In this document: one piece after another, positions 35,334-47,212 of the stretch
How positions within the stretch are numbered: the first letter of the stretch is position 1
Layout of the letters: the number at the start of each line of letters is the position of its first letter
From: Cucumis sativus
Taxonomy: Eukaryota > Streptophyta > Magnoliopsida > Cucurbitales > Cucurbitaceae
Assembly: GCF_000004075.3 (NCBI RefSeq)
Contig: NC_026660.2
Span: forward strand, 23,749,498-23,813,497
Direction of reading: 5' to 3'
Length of the DNA: 64,000 nucleotides
Made by a program: the position numbers and the translations under genes
Notes under the pieces: generated by a model
Database searches by the model: none
What the model saw: only the letters and a program-made list of their open reading frames with translations
What the model was told of the DNA's origin: nothing

Positions 35334-37868
35334 GGAGGATCAAAGAGGCAATAGGAATTGAAAAAGAGTGGAATTGGGAGGAAATTAGGAAGAAGAAATG
35401 GGGAAATGGGATGAAGATTGAGAAGGTGAAGAAGAAGAGGGAATAGGGTTGAGAGATCAAAGTTGAAGAAGTAAAAGGTGAAGATTGAGGAATCGCATTT
35501 CGGTAGCTTTTAGATGGGAGGAGGGAAATTTGTTTAGATGGATGTGGAGGGAACACAAGTGGAACAAAATTATGTTTTGACTATTTGCATTTTGCCCCAT
35601 CAAACTTTTTCCAATTTGCATCAAGACCCCCATTTTTTACTTATTATTATTCTTATTATTTATTTACGACTATTATTTTCATATTAAGTCCTAAATTATC
35701 TTATATAAGAAATTCTATTCATGCTTAATTCGACATATATAATAAAATATCCCTTAGTTATGGACATATTTTATCTATCTCTAATAATACATTTTAATAC
35801 TTTACAATTTAGCTATTTTAAATTAGTTTTCCCTTTTTAAATAAATTTTATAGAAAGAACTAAATAATTATTTACGGATTTTAACTTAAAAGGGTTATAG
35901 TTTTAAAAAATCAGAGGTTAACCAATTATTTTCGTTGAAAGTTCATGTGACCAATTTTATCTGAACTTACATATTAGTTAAAGCTTGGTTAAGACAAAAA
36001 TATTCAAATTGCTCATTACACCTTCTCTCTAATTTTCTTTTTTAGAAAAATATTTAAATTAGTAAATAAAAAATTGTGCTATTTATATATATTTTTAGTA
36101 TGTGTGGATTTTAACCACATACATCTTAAGTTGCTATGTATATTTCTTTATTTATACTTGTAAAATACAATGACATAAATTTTCGTTGTTGAAATGTACA
36201 CTTAATATATATTGATTTGAGTTGAGCTCACACGTTATTGTAACGTTTCAAATATTTGTTATAGTACATTGAAAATATTAATTTACTCTTCAAATCAAAG
36301 CCAAACTCGTGTGGAAGGTTCGTGTTAATGAAACTTTATTACACATTCTACAACGGACTATTTTAAACAATTGTGATAAATAAATTAATAAGTAATTCTT
36401 AATTTGTCATAAATTCATAATGTATATACAGTGTACTTGCATTTTTCTAATCAATTTTTTATAGAATTATAATCTATGTCGCATTTTCATCATCTCACTC
36501 TACTTGATAAATGAAGATACATAGAGAGAATTATTGAAAGTTAGAATTTGATCTGGTTGCATCATATAATATTTGTAAGTTGTAATCCAGTCTCTAAATA
36601 TTCTTTTTTTTATAGAAACTCATTTATTGTCCTGTCATTACAGGCCACAACTTGAACTTGAACTCACAAAACTAAAACAAAGAAGAATAAACTGTCATCG
36701 AAGACTTACATAAGACAAGTCTGAGATGAAATGGCACAAAGCATTAAAGGTTTTATTAGAATTTGTTGACGAAAAAATGTAAGGTTTAACCTTTGCTTTG
36801 TTAGCTTATTATTGTCTTGTACACACTTGCCAATATGGGGTGAATAAAAGAATATACACGTTAATTCACGTGGAACATACAATTTTCTAAGGTTTAAACA
36901 CTAATCTGGTCGTCTAAAGGGTGACTTGTTTCATTCTTTCAATTAATCTTAAGAGTTAGCTCACACCTCAATAAATGATAAAAGTTAGGGAATTCTCTCT
37001 TAGTCATCTCCTCTAAGGATCAAAACAAGATACAAAACATCTCATTACCAACTTCTGTACACAAGGAACAAAGAAATCAATTTCATTTGAGCTTTTGCAA
37101 ACAAGCTACACGTTGTAGGATTTGTACCTAAAAAGTCACTGAACAACGTGGTCTAAATCCTTTTTATCTGTTTACTGTGCCTTCAGTACAACAAGTAGAA
37201 ATATGAAGATTTAAACTTCCAATCTCAAGAGGATTACATAAACAAAATTCCAATAGAGAAAGGAGTGAGTGAGCTAACACATATCGTAAGAAAATTGCAG
37301 GCCTCTGCTTGTTCCAATGCAAGATGCTAAATATTTCTTGAGCCAAAGCTTGATGTATCTTTTTTTTTCTTTTCTTTTTGCTCATTTAATTATGGTGCAA
37401 TTCTCATACCACTACTCTACTCACTCCCACTCCCATTGCTGCTCAATGAAAACAAACACGACTATTTCAAAAACCCACGTTTTAATGCAAAAGAATCACT
37501 CGTAAAACGACCACAATCTTTTCAATAAAGTATATATTATTTTGATCTATGTACTTCAATTAAAATTGAAGAGTAAAAATATAATATACTAAAAATTAAG
37601 AACGGAAATCTAAAATATTAAAATCTACCGAAATCAAAACGATGATTATTTTCCCCTTTGATATTATTCACATATTGGTTAAACTGAAGAACTTAAACTA
37701 CCTAAAATATTGTGATGTTCCACTAAATGGAATTATCTTATGCTAAACCTCTAATTAGATTAAGTGTAAGAACCCAAAGACATAATCGGACCAGAATTGA
37801 AATGAAGATAGAAACAGAGAGCTATGAAGAAGAATTCTATACTTTTGGATTAAAGAAAATTGAATTTA
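35334..37868. other. Intergenic region between E2F and mTERF
   Basis: The first 250 bases are the E2F leader and promoter, purine-rich on the plus strand. I see no TATA box and no clear TTTSSCGC site. The rest is AT-rich with no supported gene. About 37700-37868 is the 3' flank of the mTERF gene. Confidence 0.6.
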
Positions 37869-38867
37869 TCACAATTTTGTACACCACAAAGGAGAAGTTC
37901 TAAAGGGTATTGAAGAATCGCAACATACCTCCAATTTCTCCCGGAATTTCATTTCGCTGCTTTTCAACAACTCCGGCAATGGAAAACAAACTCCCTTCTC
38001 CACACAGCTTTGATGTCTTGGCTTGATCCTGTTCTCTAAACTAAACGAGAAATAGTGAGGAAATTCCTTCAATTCTTTCAATTCTCTCCCCATTTCCACC
38101 ACAAAGTAATTCAGTTTCGGTTCCAGATTCTCCTTTATGCTGTAGCAAAACAGCTGCGGGAATCGCCGGAACATTATCAAAGCATCCCGTCGGGAAAACC
38201 CTAAGTTCTCGAAGAACTCGATTCTCGGAATCAGTTTCTCTTCAACGCTACATGAGAGTAAGGATGTGTGTTTATGTACCTCGGATATGCCGATGCTTTG
38301 CAGGAAGTAGAGAGTTGGACGGAGCTGATCTTTCACGCTACAGGCTAACAATCTAGGGCGTCGATTGATAACGCGTTTGATGTCGGAACCGTCGACTCGA
38401 GCTTCGCGGAGGAGGAAGGTGAAGATAGGGATAAGAACGGAAGCGCGAGAGGTGAGAATCTCAGGGCACATACCGACGATTCGACGGAGTTCGAGGGTGG
38501 TGAAATTCATGGAGGTCATGAAATCGACGGCTGATCTGATGTCGGGGAGGGAAGCAGAGGCGACGGGAGGGTGGTCTTTGATGACGGAGAGGAAGTCGAT
38601 GCCAATGGAGTCGAGGAAGAGCATTTTCTCCTGAAAGTCGGAGTGATGGTCGGTGTGAGGGGGAGATGGAGGGAGCGGGGGGGAGAGGGGAGGAATGGCG
38701 GGGTTGCGAGGAGGGAGTTTGGAAGGGAAGATGAAGGAGGTTCTGGAATTGGAAAGTACGGGGAAATGGAGGGTTCTGGAGCGAGGAAGAGAGGGGAAGA
38801 GAGGGGAAGGAGAAGAATGGTGGATGAATCCGCCATTGGAGAGGAGGTGAAGAGACGAATCCGCCAT
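37869..38867 (-). CDS. mTERF domain protein, probably plastid-targeted
   Basis: The gene encodes an intronless 332-residue protein with a chain of mTERF repeats. mTERF proteins bind organellar DNA or RNA and act in transcription, termination or splicing. Residues 1-60 are rich in Ser, Pro and Arg and poor in acidic residues, like a chloroplast transit peptide. Repeats run from about 80 to 305, with typical 'proline at helix start' patterns: RIVGMCPEILTSRASVL, VINRRPRLLACSVKDQL, HTSLLSCSVEEKLIPRIEFFENLGF, MFRRFPQLFCYSIKENLEPKL, FPHYFSFSLENRIKPRH (each given in outline). The LPELLKSSEMKFREKL tail is also typical. From memory it looks closest to the Arabidopsis mTERF10/mTERF11 branch, but I cannot verify this. 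It is divergent from the methyltransferase gene and shares a promoter region with it. Confidence 0.88.
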   Translation of the reverse strand: MADSSLHLLSNGGFIHHSSPSPLFPSLPRSRTLHFPVLSNSRTSFIFPSKLPPRNPAIPPLSPPLPPSPPHTDHHSDFQEKMLFLDSIGIDFLSVIKDHPPVASASLPDIRSAVDFMTSMNFTTLELRRIVGMCPEILTSRASVLIPIFTFLLREARVDGSDIKRVINRRPRLLACSVKDQLRPTLYFLQSIGISEVHKHTSLLSCSVEEKLIPRIEFFENLGFSRRDALIMFRRFPQLFCYSIKENLEPKLNYFVVEMGRELKELKEFPHYFSFSLENRIKPRHQSCVEKGVCFPLPELLKSSEMKFREKLEVCCDSSIPFRTSPLWCTKL

Positions 38868-39329
38868 TGCATGGTTAATGGAGAGCTTTGTGGGGTTTAA
38901 CAGAGGGAAATCCAGGAAGTGGTTGAGGAAGAGAATTGAAGAGGATAAGTGCTATCTTCAACAAAATCCAGAATAATGTTAAAAGACACACAACATCACA
39001 AATGGATCTAACTAGGCCCAGCCCAGGCCCATATATTATGGGCTCAACAATCTCATACCCACCAGGCACCAAGCTTTGTTTCCTTCTTCTCATGCTTGGT
39101 TTCCTTGGTGACCCAATTTTGTTGAGGAATGTCAATCTATCGAATCCTCCAAGTATTTGTTGGCAAAGAGCAATTCAGAACTGAAAAAACTGATAGCAAA
39201 TGAAGAAATTTGCAGCTGCAAAAGCAGTTTCAATGAACTTCGAACAGCTTGGGGCTTAGCCGAATTTATAATTTTTTTATTCTCCATCCTCCCCTCCAAT
39301 CCATTTGGGTTTTTTTTTCAAGTTCATCC
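38868..39329. promoter_or_regulatory. Shared divergent promoter of mTERF and methyltransferase genes
   Basis: Only 462 bases separate the two start codons. The region carries four site II motifs in 30 bases (39015-39044). Open frames on both strands cross this interval, but they overlap the promoter motifs and have no recognisable domain. No TATA box is evident, which is common in site II promoters of housekeeping and organelle-related genes. Confidence 0.65.
39015..39044. promoter_or_regulatory. Cluster of four site II elements (TGGGCY)
   Basis: GGCCCA (39015-39020), AGCCCA (39020-39025), GGCCCA (39026-39031) and TGGGCT (39039-39044) lie together. Three are on one strand and one on the other. 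Site II elements bind TCP factors and are enriched upstream of plant genes for organelle and ribosomal proteins. Confidence 0.7.
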
Positions 39330-41211
39330 ATGGCTTTCACTGGGAGGTTTTCCAGTGCAAACATGCTCACCCCACGAACTGCTGTACTTCGCTCCCCATC
39401 ACTGCAGACCAAGATCCGAATTGGGGGTCTCAGAGCACATCTCCGTGAAGATGATGACCCTTTATTCCTCAGTGCCAAAGAAGCTGCCTCTCTCCGATTC
39501 ATGGAGTCCCAACAACCGGGTATGTTCAATTCTCATTCATTATTTCGGTCCGACACTTCATCGAACAGTTGGTGTGCACTACAATCCGAGGAGTGTTTTG
39601 TGTAACAGAGTATATGAAATTAGTTAGAAGTCGTTTTAACATGCTTAGAACTCAATTTTCTATAATTGTTTGTATGCAGATCCCCTTTTCTTTGATGAAT
39701 ATGCCGGCTGTTGGGCTACTCCTAATCCTCAAATCAACACAAACTCTCACCATTATTGTGTTGTAACTAAATTCTTAGACGATAATTTGATTAAAAAAGT
39801 CAATAATGTAAACGGAGTTAAGCAGGTATTAGCAAATAATTATTATAAAAATGTCAAATTTTGCTTCAAAACCAATAACCGCAAGTTTTTTAACATCTCT
39901 AATATTTGTAGGTTGTGTTGCTAACAGATGGAATGGATACTAGACCATATCGGATTCGTTGGCCAATGTCGACAATAATTTTCGACATATCCCCTGACAA
40001 TGTCTTTAAAAGAGCAGCTCAAGATTTGCTAGGTTTGTTCTACCCAAGTTCTTTTATGGACAGATGTGCTAACGAGCCTTGCAATTTGTTCAACATTTAA
40101 CTATCTTAGTTATCAAAGTTGAAATTGAAACACATGACCAAGTATATCTGCTGTGGTCATAACTTAGATTTAAGCTGTGAATTCTCTAACAATATGCAAT
40201 TTCATGAAATCGATTGGGCAAGCAAATGTTCATGAAATTCGTTGTAGCTGTAAGGTTTATAAGATCCATTATAGAATATGATTTGATGTTCTTGAAAATG
40301 GTTAGGTAGTGGGGCTAAGATTTCAAGAGGCAACTTTTTCTGTCATGTACCATTGGAGTCCCCACATGTACAATTAGAAATTTGTAGTAGAGGTTTTCGA
40401 GGAGACCAACCAAGTATATGGGTGATGCAGGTGATGAACACTCTTGTTCAATGGATGAAAGACATTAAGTTTTGAGTATAGTAGCATTAGCAATATATGG
40501 GGATAAATAGTGAAGTGCTTAGTTTTTATTTTCTCATTGTATTTCAGGGACTTCCTATTAAAACTTTGGTAGATTTTGAAGATGTTCTGTTCCTTGTTAG
40601 TAGCTTAGCTACCAAAGGAAGTTATTTCTTGGGTGAATTACCTTCTTGGTTGGCTGAAACTGAGATTAAGTCCAAGGTTAGCTTGCGTTATTTGCATTGA
40701 GGAATATGTTTTGTCTTTCAATTAATTACTTCATTGCCTCTCTAACTATACTACCATTTGTATGATTCCTATTACAGTCTAGTACAAGTACAATAAAGTG
40801 GATGGACAAACTTTTTATGGGCAACGGTTTTCGAGTTGAAACGATCGCCATTGCAGAACTTGCAAGGAGATTAGGCAAGGAGTTGACATTGGAACCCTAT
40901 AAGAATATCCCATTTGTTGCTGAACAACTACGATTTTCGGATTATGAGGTAATATAATTTGTCCATGCTGCCTATTTTCTAGTTTCATTGTGACGCTATT
41001 CTCTTTGGATTAATGCTATGAAATATAGTCTTTATAACCTTATTTGGTTGTCAATACTTTGATATTTATCTTTGGATAGATAAATTCACTTTATTTTCAT
41101 CTTTAGTGATGGATTATATGAAATAATGATCATTCTCAGATGGAAACGTGGAAGAAGGAATTCGAGAGGATTGAAAACGAAGGAGATGAAGAAGGATTTG
41201 AAGAACTATGA
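39330..41211 (+). CDS. Leucine carboxyl methyltransferase-like SAM-dependent methyltransferase
   Basis: Seven coding exons join in frame to 317 residues: 39330-39519, 39680-39825, 39912-40032, 40306-40430, 40548-40676, 40778-40948, 41140-41211. The N-terminus (1-40) is Ser/Arg/Thr-rich and looks like a plastid transit peptide. The catalytic fold starts with DPLFFDEYAGCWA (64-76). A SAM-binding stretch VVLLTDGMDTRPYRIRW follows (about 113-129), then a conserved acidic strand, IIFDISPDNVF. Later conserved blocks are IWVMQGLPIKTL, LFLVSSLATKGSYFLGELP and FVAEQLRFSDYE, and the protein ends in an acidic stretch, EGDEEGFEEL. The family is the LCMT/Ppm1-like group also found as putative SAM-dependent methyltransferases in actinobacteria. 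The plant members' substrate is unknown to me. MAFTG is the first Met of the frame. Confidence 0.9.
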
Positions 41212-42721
41212 TTTTGTTCATAAAAGTAACTTTTTTCTGTTGTTGTGTCATTATTACTAACAACTTAGATGACAATGACAATTGGTTTCTTGTGCACCAA
41301 GGAGATTGACAATTTGATTTTGAAACGAAGGTTTTAGTCTAAATTAAGTTCAATTCAAAATTAGCATTTTTTTGTACTCATACAAACTAGTAGACATAAC
41401 GAGATGATTATTGTACTCGTTCCACATCATCCGTAAGAAAGCGCACATAATGGGCAATCAAACAATCATCTAATTACAATGAAACGAATAATCCATCCAA
41501 AGAGCCACATAAAAATTCCTTTTTGTTTGATAAACGTCTCTCATGAAGAGTCCCCCTACCGCAGGACCATTAGGAAGAATCTTACGAACCGGATGGATTA
41601 CATTTTAATCATAAACCATCATAGTTAAATTTTAATTTTTACCAATCTAGAGGAGCCAAATTTATATTTGACCTTAAAACTATTATCCTTCGACTTGTAG
41701 ATCCATTTAGTGATAAACATCAAATACGACTACACTATATAGAAAAGTCTAGAGTATATTTCGTTAAGTTAGGAAAATCGATATACACCTAATCCAATAG
41801 CTTAATGTAGTCATCCAACAACCCTAACATTATTAGCATATAATGTGTTTGGTTAGGTTAGATATCCATAATCAAATTACATGACTAACTAAATAATAAA
41901 AGTGTATAAAGTTTGGACTAGAAAGCGCCTACAAGATTCACTTATAACCTACAAAATTTCGGTTAAGAATTAAGTTCATCCTCCACAAATTCTTATTTTA
42001 AAAAGGTCAACTATCACTATTTTATAGTTTTGATTGACTTGAAAATGCAAATCATATGTTTAGTTTATACATTTAGATCCAAAATTAAAAACTCAAAGAC
42101 TTGAAGTATAGAAACAAAAGTTGAAGAGTATTAATTTTTTTCATTAAAAAGTTAGATACAAAAATTAAAAACTTAGATCATACTAGACAAGTTTGACCAA
42201 GTAGATAAAAACTCATAAGAACTAAATTTTTAGTTCGAACTCCAAGAGTTAGATCTCTTAAACACATAAAATGTAATTGAAATCTCAATTTCTAATGTTG
42301 TCAAAATGAGCCTAGTTCATCTAGTGTTAGACATCGAATAAGTTAGAAGTTTGATTCTTAACCCCCACAATTTAATTTAATACCTACCATTTAATAATCA
42401 CTTGATTAAATTATAAAACAATAAAATTATTTTTTAAACAAATAACAAATTATAGTTTCTTTTTATACATTTGAAATGAGACATTTTTAGGAAAATCAAT
42501 AAAGTTTTACCATATTTATGGTTGATAGAATATAAACTTGGTGAGAGTATGAATTATGTGTACAATCCGCGTCTAATCATTTGACTAATAAACTCATCTT
42601 CTTTTCCGCGCTTTCAAATCTCTTCTTCTTACAACCAAACCTTCCTTTCATTTGCTTCAAACCCTAAATTCATAAATATTCCCAAAATTCCCCTCTTCCT
42701 TCTTCACTCTCTTCTTCAACA
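41212..42721. other. Intergenic region, methyltransferase to NHL3
   Basis: The region is AT-rich with no supported gene. A tRNA-like SINE relic lies at 42308-42371. The last 120 bases are pyrimidine-rich and form the NHL3 leader. Confidence 0.6.
42308..42371 (+). repeat. tRNA-like SINE relic
   Basis: An A-box-like TAGTTCATCTAGTG (42313-42326) is followed by a B-box-like AGTTTGATTCTTA (42349-42361) and a 'acccccaca' block. It differs from the elements at 16710 and 17516, so it belongs to another family. Confidence 0.4.
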
Positions 42722-43438
42722 ATGGCCTCTCATCTCAACGGAGCTTACTACGGCCCTTCAATTCCTCCTCCCTCCTCCAAGTCCTACCACCGCCCTGGCC
42801 GTGGCGACAGCGGCTGCGGCTGCTGCGGCTGTCTCGGATGCCTCTGCAACTGCTGCTGCGGCTGTATCCTCAACCTCATCTGTCAAATCATCATCACCCT
42901 CGTCATCCTCCTCGGCATTGTCGTCTTTCTCCTGTGGCTCATCTTCCGTCCAAATCTCCTCCAGTTCCACGCCACCGACGCCTCTCTCACGCAGTTCAAT
43001 TTCACCTCTCCTAACAATAACAACCTCCATTACAACCTCGCTCTGAATATCACCGTCAGAAATCCGAATCGGAGAATCGGGATCTACTACGACGTTATTG
43101 AGGTTAATGCGTTTTACGAAGATCAGCGGTTCAGTACGGTGAATTTGGGCCAGTTTTATCAAGGGCATAAGAACACCAGTGTACTGAGTCCGTCGTTCGT
43201 TGGACAGAATATTGTTCTGCTTGGTACGGATGGAATTTCGTCGTATAATTCTGAGAAGAGCTCGGGGATTTTCAGTATCGATGTGAAAATCAACTTGCGG
43301 ATTCGATTCAAGTTCGGTTTAGTGAAATTAGGACATTATAAACCGAAGATCAGATGTCCATTGAAGGTTCCTTTGAGATCTAACAGTACTTCTTCAAATG
43401 GTGTGTTTGAAACCACTAAGTGCAGCTATGATTTGTAA
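42722..43438 (+). CDS. NHL3: NDR1/HIN1-like protein, NHL3 type
   Basis: An intronless 238-residue LEA-2/NHL protein. The N-terminus MASHLNGAYYGPSIPPP is that of NHL3-type proteins. A Cys-rich cluster follows (GCGCCGCLGCLCNCCCGC, 31-48), which is a likely site of lipid modification. One transmembrane segment comes next (about 52-75). The LEA-2 domain covers about 80-215. It has the hallmark NPNRRIGIYYD (114-124), YQGHKNTSV (147-155) and IRFKFGLVKLGHYKPKIRC. Asn-linked glycosylation sequons (NFT, NIT, NTS, NST) lie on the outer side. In Arabidopsis NHL3 is a plasma-membrane protein linked to resistance to Pseudomonas. It lies 6.4 kb from an NHL1-type gene in opposite orientation. Confidence 0.94.
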   Translation: MASHLNGAYYGPSIPPPSSKSYHRPGRGDSGCGCCGCLGCLCNCCCGCILNLICQIIITLVILLGIVVFLLWLIFRPNLLQFHATDASLTQFNFTSPNNNNLHYNLALNITVRNPNRRIGIYYDVIEVNAFYEDQRFSTVNLGQFYQGHKNTSVLSPSFVGQNIVLLGTDGISSYNSEKSSGIFSIDVKINLRIRFKFGLVKLGHYKPKIRCPLKVPLRSNSTSSNGVFETTKCSYDL

Positions 43439-45826
43439 TCGTTTTAGTCTTAGATCTGAATTTTCTATCATCTTCTTCTTTGCTTTTCTAATTTTTTTTT
43501 CCTTTCTGGATGTATCTGCTGTGATTATTGATTTTTCTATTCGTATCTGTTGTTAGTAAAATCTGAAGGATTCAATTTTTTCTTTGATTCAAGGTTGAAA
43601 TTCATCGTTGTTGTTGGTTTTGATTTGAAATTGAAAATTGAAAATAAATTTAGTTTTCCAAAAACCGCAAAATTTCATTTGTCCGCTACGCGATTTGTTA
43701 GTGGAGCATGGCGGTAAATGGGTCCCACCATGACACGGAATTTGGTTTTCAAATTTTGAATTCGATTTAAAATTACTTTATTTTATTTTATTTATTGTTA
43801 TTTTGCAATTCAACGGAATTAAGTGAAACGGATTTATATTATATTGTAATTTGTTATGTAGCCATTAGATTCAATTCGTTATTTTGAAATTCAACTATGA
43901 TTTGTAATCAATCTAATTTAAATAAGCAAAATAATTATTTTACAAACAAGTTTCAAATGTCAATGCGTTTAAATATATTAACAAATCTAAATCATACTTA
44001 TATTCCCTAATTTTAATAAATCTTTTTTAATGGTCGATTTATTTGAAAATTTTTAATAAATTCAACGTAAAAAACTCATATTGATAAAAGACTTTCAATA
44101 TATGCAATTTTACAATTAAATCAAGATAATACGTGACCCTCAAACAATGAAATGAGTTAGGTGAACCAAACTCTTTTGATATATATAACTACACGACACA
44201 CCCATGATCTTAGGCGTAATATTTTGTGTTTTTTCTATATATTAATGATAATGATTTGGAATCTTGATAATAAGCCACTTGCACTCGTTTACCACACGAA
44301 GTCTTAAACAGATAATTTGAAAGTTTTGAATAATGGACGAAAATGAGAAGAAAAATCATGAATGAATTGAAATAAAAGAAAAATTGAAAGTTTGTGAAAG
44401 GAAAGAAAAACCCCATAGGATAGAAGCGAAAGATATGCATGAATATAAATGGTAAGAAGAGAATATAGTTTTGTTTCCATTTGGCATACAAGGCTAAGCA
44501 GTAGCATGTGATAGGAAGGTCACAAGCCCACTCCATTGCTTACATTTACCCTAAACCAAAAGGAGTTTCGTAAAACAAGAAAAACAAAAAAATTGATCTC
44601 TTTTGTACGGTTTGGACTAAAAACGTATTCAAACACTAAACTAAACAACAAATCAACAAACCATATCTTCCTCTTTTCTTAACCTTCATTTTCTTTTTAT
44701 ATTTTATCAAACCAAACTAATTGAATTATGGCCTCACTTGTATTTTTTCTTTTTCTTTTGGTTACAAAGAATAATATGTAACATCTTAATTCAATTCAAT
44801 AGGATGAATATAAAAATGGTAAACTTTATAACAAATATAAATTTAAAATAGTAAATTGTAGACATATTATAATAGTTGAAAATATCAACTATAGTAATTA
44901 CCAGTTAGCACAATTTAAATGGAGAGTCCAAACATTTCCATAAATGACAAATAAACCAAAAAAAAAATTAAATATACATCACAACAATAATAAAGTAATT
45001 ACATATATAGCACCAAAATTTGTAAAAGACTAGAAAACTCCGTGTATAACCATGTTGTTCTCAAATTTCTCAAATTAAAAGCCATCATTGATAACAAGTA
45101 CTAGTGATAATAGCTATCACTTAAAACTTTCTATTTACCATCATCATGAGTTCTTCTATCCAATAATTTTCACTTATAGAAGTTCCAATTTGAAAATTTT
45201 ACTATCAAAATAAACTTACTACTGCTGGTTGAATATTTAATTATTGTACTATATTTTGAGTTTATTTCCTAAAGGGTACTGTTTGCTATAAGTTTCCTAT
45301 ATTCTAAAAGCAAATACTCATTCAAATGTATTCGATTTATTGCAATCAAAATTAAGAGCCCCTAAACTTTAACAGAGCAGACCAAACATTAAAACCTGTA
45401 CTGACCAAAATCAAAATGGATTAAAATAGTAATTCAATCCAAACCTTTATTGTCCCACTCACTTAATACTCATATGCAATAAAGGATATAATGATTCTTA
45501 GCTATGGTCAAACCATACTAATTTTACCATACAATATTAATCCAATTGATTAAATTTCAGTGCTCTCTAACCCTATATCCTATATGGTTGCATGATAATT
45601 GATTTAGTCCAAAAGTGATTTTAACAATTTTAAAATGAGTTTGGGAAGAAGAAACAATTGAAACATAGATGTCATTCATGTAGGTATATAACGTGGCTTC
45701 AAGTGTCAATACGGTGGGAGTGAAACTTGTCTATTTCCCTCTTCTTCCATATAACGAAACGACTAATACTCAACCCAAAAGCTTGTGCAAAGCAAACCCT
45801 TTGTTGATCTTCATCTTCTCGATTCC
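43439..45826. other. Intergenic region, NHL3 to aspartic protease
   Basis: The first 250 bases are the NHL3 3' untranslated region. The rest is AT-rich, with isolated phrases like those of the dispersed repeat ('actagtgataatagctatcac' near 45100). A TATA box candidate for the protease is at 45685-45691. No gene is supported. Confidence 0.6.
45685..45691 (+). promoter_or_regulatory. TATA box candidate for the aspartic protease
   Basis: TATATAA lies about 140 bases before the ATG at 45827, leaving room for a leader of about 110 bases. It rests on sequence match only. Confidence 0.5.
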
Positions 45827-47212
45827 ATGGAGTTTTTACCCATTCCATTTCTCTTTTCCATTTTTCTCCTTCTTCCCACTTCATCTTCTTCCTCCACCAC
45901 AGTACTCCCACTCACTACTTTTCCTTCAGTTTCATTTACAGATCCATTCAAAACCATCAACCTTCTTCTCTCTGCTTCACTCAACAGAGCTCAACATCTC
46001 AAAACCCCACAATCAAAGTCCAACACTTCCATACAGAATGTCTCTCTCTTCCCTCGTAGCTACGGAGCTTACTCGGTTTCCCTCGCCTTCGGAACTCCAC
46101 CGCAGAACTTATCGTTTATCTTCGATACTGGAAGTAGTCTCGTCTGGTTCCCCTGCACCGCTGGTTATCGTTGTTCCCGTTGTTCGTTTCCCTATGTGGA
46201 TCCTGCAACGATTTCGAAATTTGTTCCTAAGTTATCTTCCTCTGTGAAGGTTGTTGGTTGTCGAAATCCTAAATGTGCGTGGATTTTTGGCCCTAATTTG
46301 AAGTCCAGATGTAGAAATTGTAACTCTAAATCTCGAAAATGTTCCGATTCTTGTCCTGGTTATGGACTTCAGTACGGCTCTGGCGCAACCGCTGGAATTC
46401 TCCTCTCTGAAACGCTCGATTTAGAGAATAAACGAGTGCCGGATTTTCTCGTTGGTTGTTCCGTTATGTCTGTTCATCAACCAGCCGGCATTGCCGGATT
46501 TGGCCGCGGTCCTGAATCGTTGCCGTCCCAAATGCGACTCAAACGATTCTCCCATTGCCTCGTTTCTCGCGGGTTCGACGACTCGCCAGTGAGTAGTCCT
46601 CTAGTACTTGACTCCGGTTCGGAATCCGATGAATCGAAAACTAAGAGTTTCATTTACGCACCCTTCCGAGAGAATCCATCAGTATCCAACGCCGCATTTC
46701 GAGAGTACTATTACCTTAGTCTTCGGAGAATCCTCATCGGTGGAAAGCCGGTGAAATTCCCGTACAAGTATCTCGTGCCGGATTCCACCGGAAACGGAGG
46801 CGCGATAATCGATTCCGGTTCAACGTTTACGTTTCTAGATAAGCCGATTTTCGAAGCCATAGCGGATGAATTGGAGAAGCAGCTGGTGAAATATCCTCGA
46901 GCTAAGGACGTTGAAGCGCAGTCGGGTTTGAGGCCATGCTTTAATATTCCCAAGGAGGAGGAATCAGCGGAGTTTCCGGACGTGGTTTTGAAGTTTAAAG
47001 GTGGAGGGAAGCTGAGTTTGGCGGCAGAGAATTACTTGGCGATGGTGACGGATGAGGGCGTGGTGTGCTTGACGATGATGACGGATGAAGCCGTCGTGGG
47101 CGGAGGCGGAGGGCCGGCGATTATATTGGGGGCGTTTCAGCAGCAGAATGTTTTGGTTGAGTATGATTTAGCAAAGCAGCGAATCGGATTTCGGAAGCAG
47201 AAATGCACGTGA
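45827..47212 (+). CDS. Nepenthesin-type aspartic protease (pepsin family A1)
   Basis: An intronless 461-residue protease. The open frame extends 14 codons upstream, but MEFLPIPFLFSIFLLLP is a classic signal peptide, so I start there (about 1-20). A short propeptide-like segment follows. The mature part has both catalytic motifs: FDTGSSLVWFPC (Asp100) and IIDSGSTFTFL (Asp329). A Cys-rich insert between C110 and C176 is the nepenthesin signature. Other conserved parts are YSVSLAFGTPPQ, IAGFGRGPESLPSQ, FSHCLVS and ILGAFQQQNVLVEYDL near the C-terminus. It should be a secreted or cell-wall protease. From memory it is closest to the Arabidopsis At4g16563 group. It lies between the two NHL genes. 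Confidence 0.95.
   Translation: MEFLPIPFLFSIFLLLPTSSSSSTTVLPLTTFPSVSFTDPFKTINLLLSASLNRAQHLKTPQSKSNTSIQNVSLFPRSYGAYSVSLAFGTPPQNLSFIFDTGSSLVWFPCTAGYRCSRCSFPYVDPATISKFVPKLSSSVKVVGCRNPKCAWIFGPNLKSRCRNCNSKSRKCSDSCPGYGLQYGSGATAGILLSETLDLENKRVPDFLVGCSVMSVHQPAGIAGFGRGPESLPSQMRLKRFSHCLVSRGFDDSPVSSPLVLDSGSESDESKTKSFIYAPFRENPSVSNAAFREYYYLSLRRILIGGKPVKFPYKYLVPDSTGNGGAIIDSGSTFTFLDKPIFEAIADELEKQLVKYPRAKDVEAQSGLRPCFNIPKEEESAEFPDVVLKFKGGGKLSLAAENYLAMVTDEGVVCLTMMTDEAVVGGGGGPAIILGAFQQQNVLVEYDLAKQRIGFRKQKCT

Noticed and set aside
38875-39135. 86-codon minus-strand frame upstream of mTERF with a hydrophobic stretch
   Set aside because: It covers the site II cluster and the divergent promoter, has no recognisable domain, and competes with a plus-strand frame of the same kind.
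45693-46247. 184-codon plus-strand frame overlapping the aspartic protease start
   Set aside because: It lies in another frame of the protease gene and lacks an ATG start; the protease frame has both catalytic motifs.
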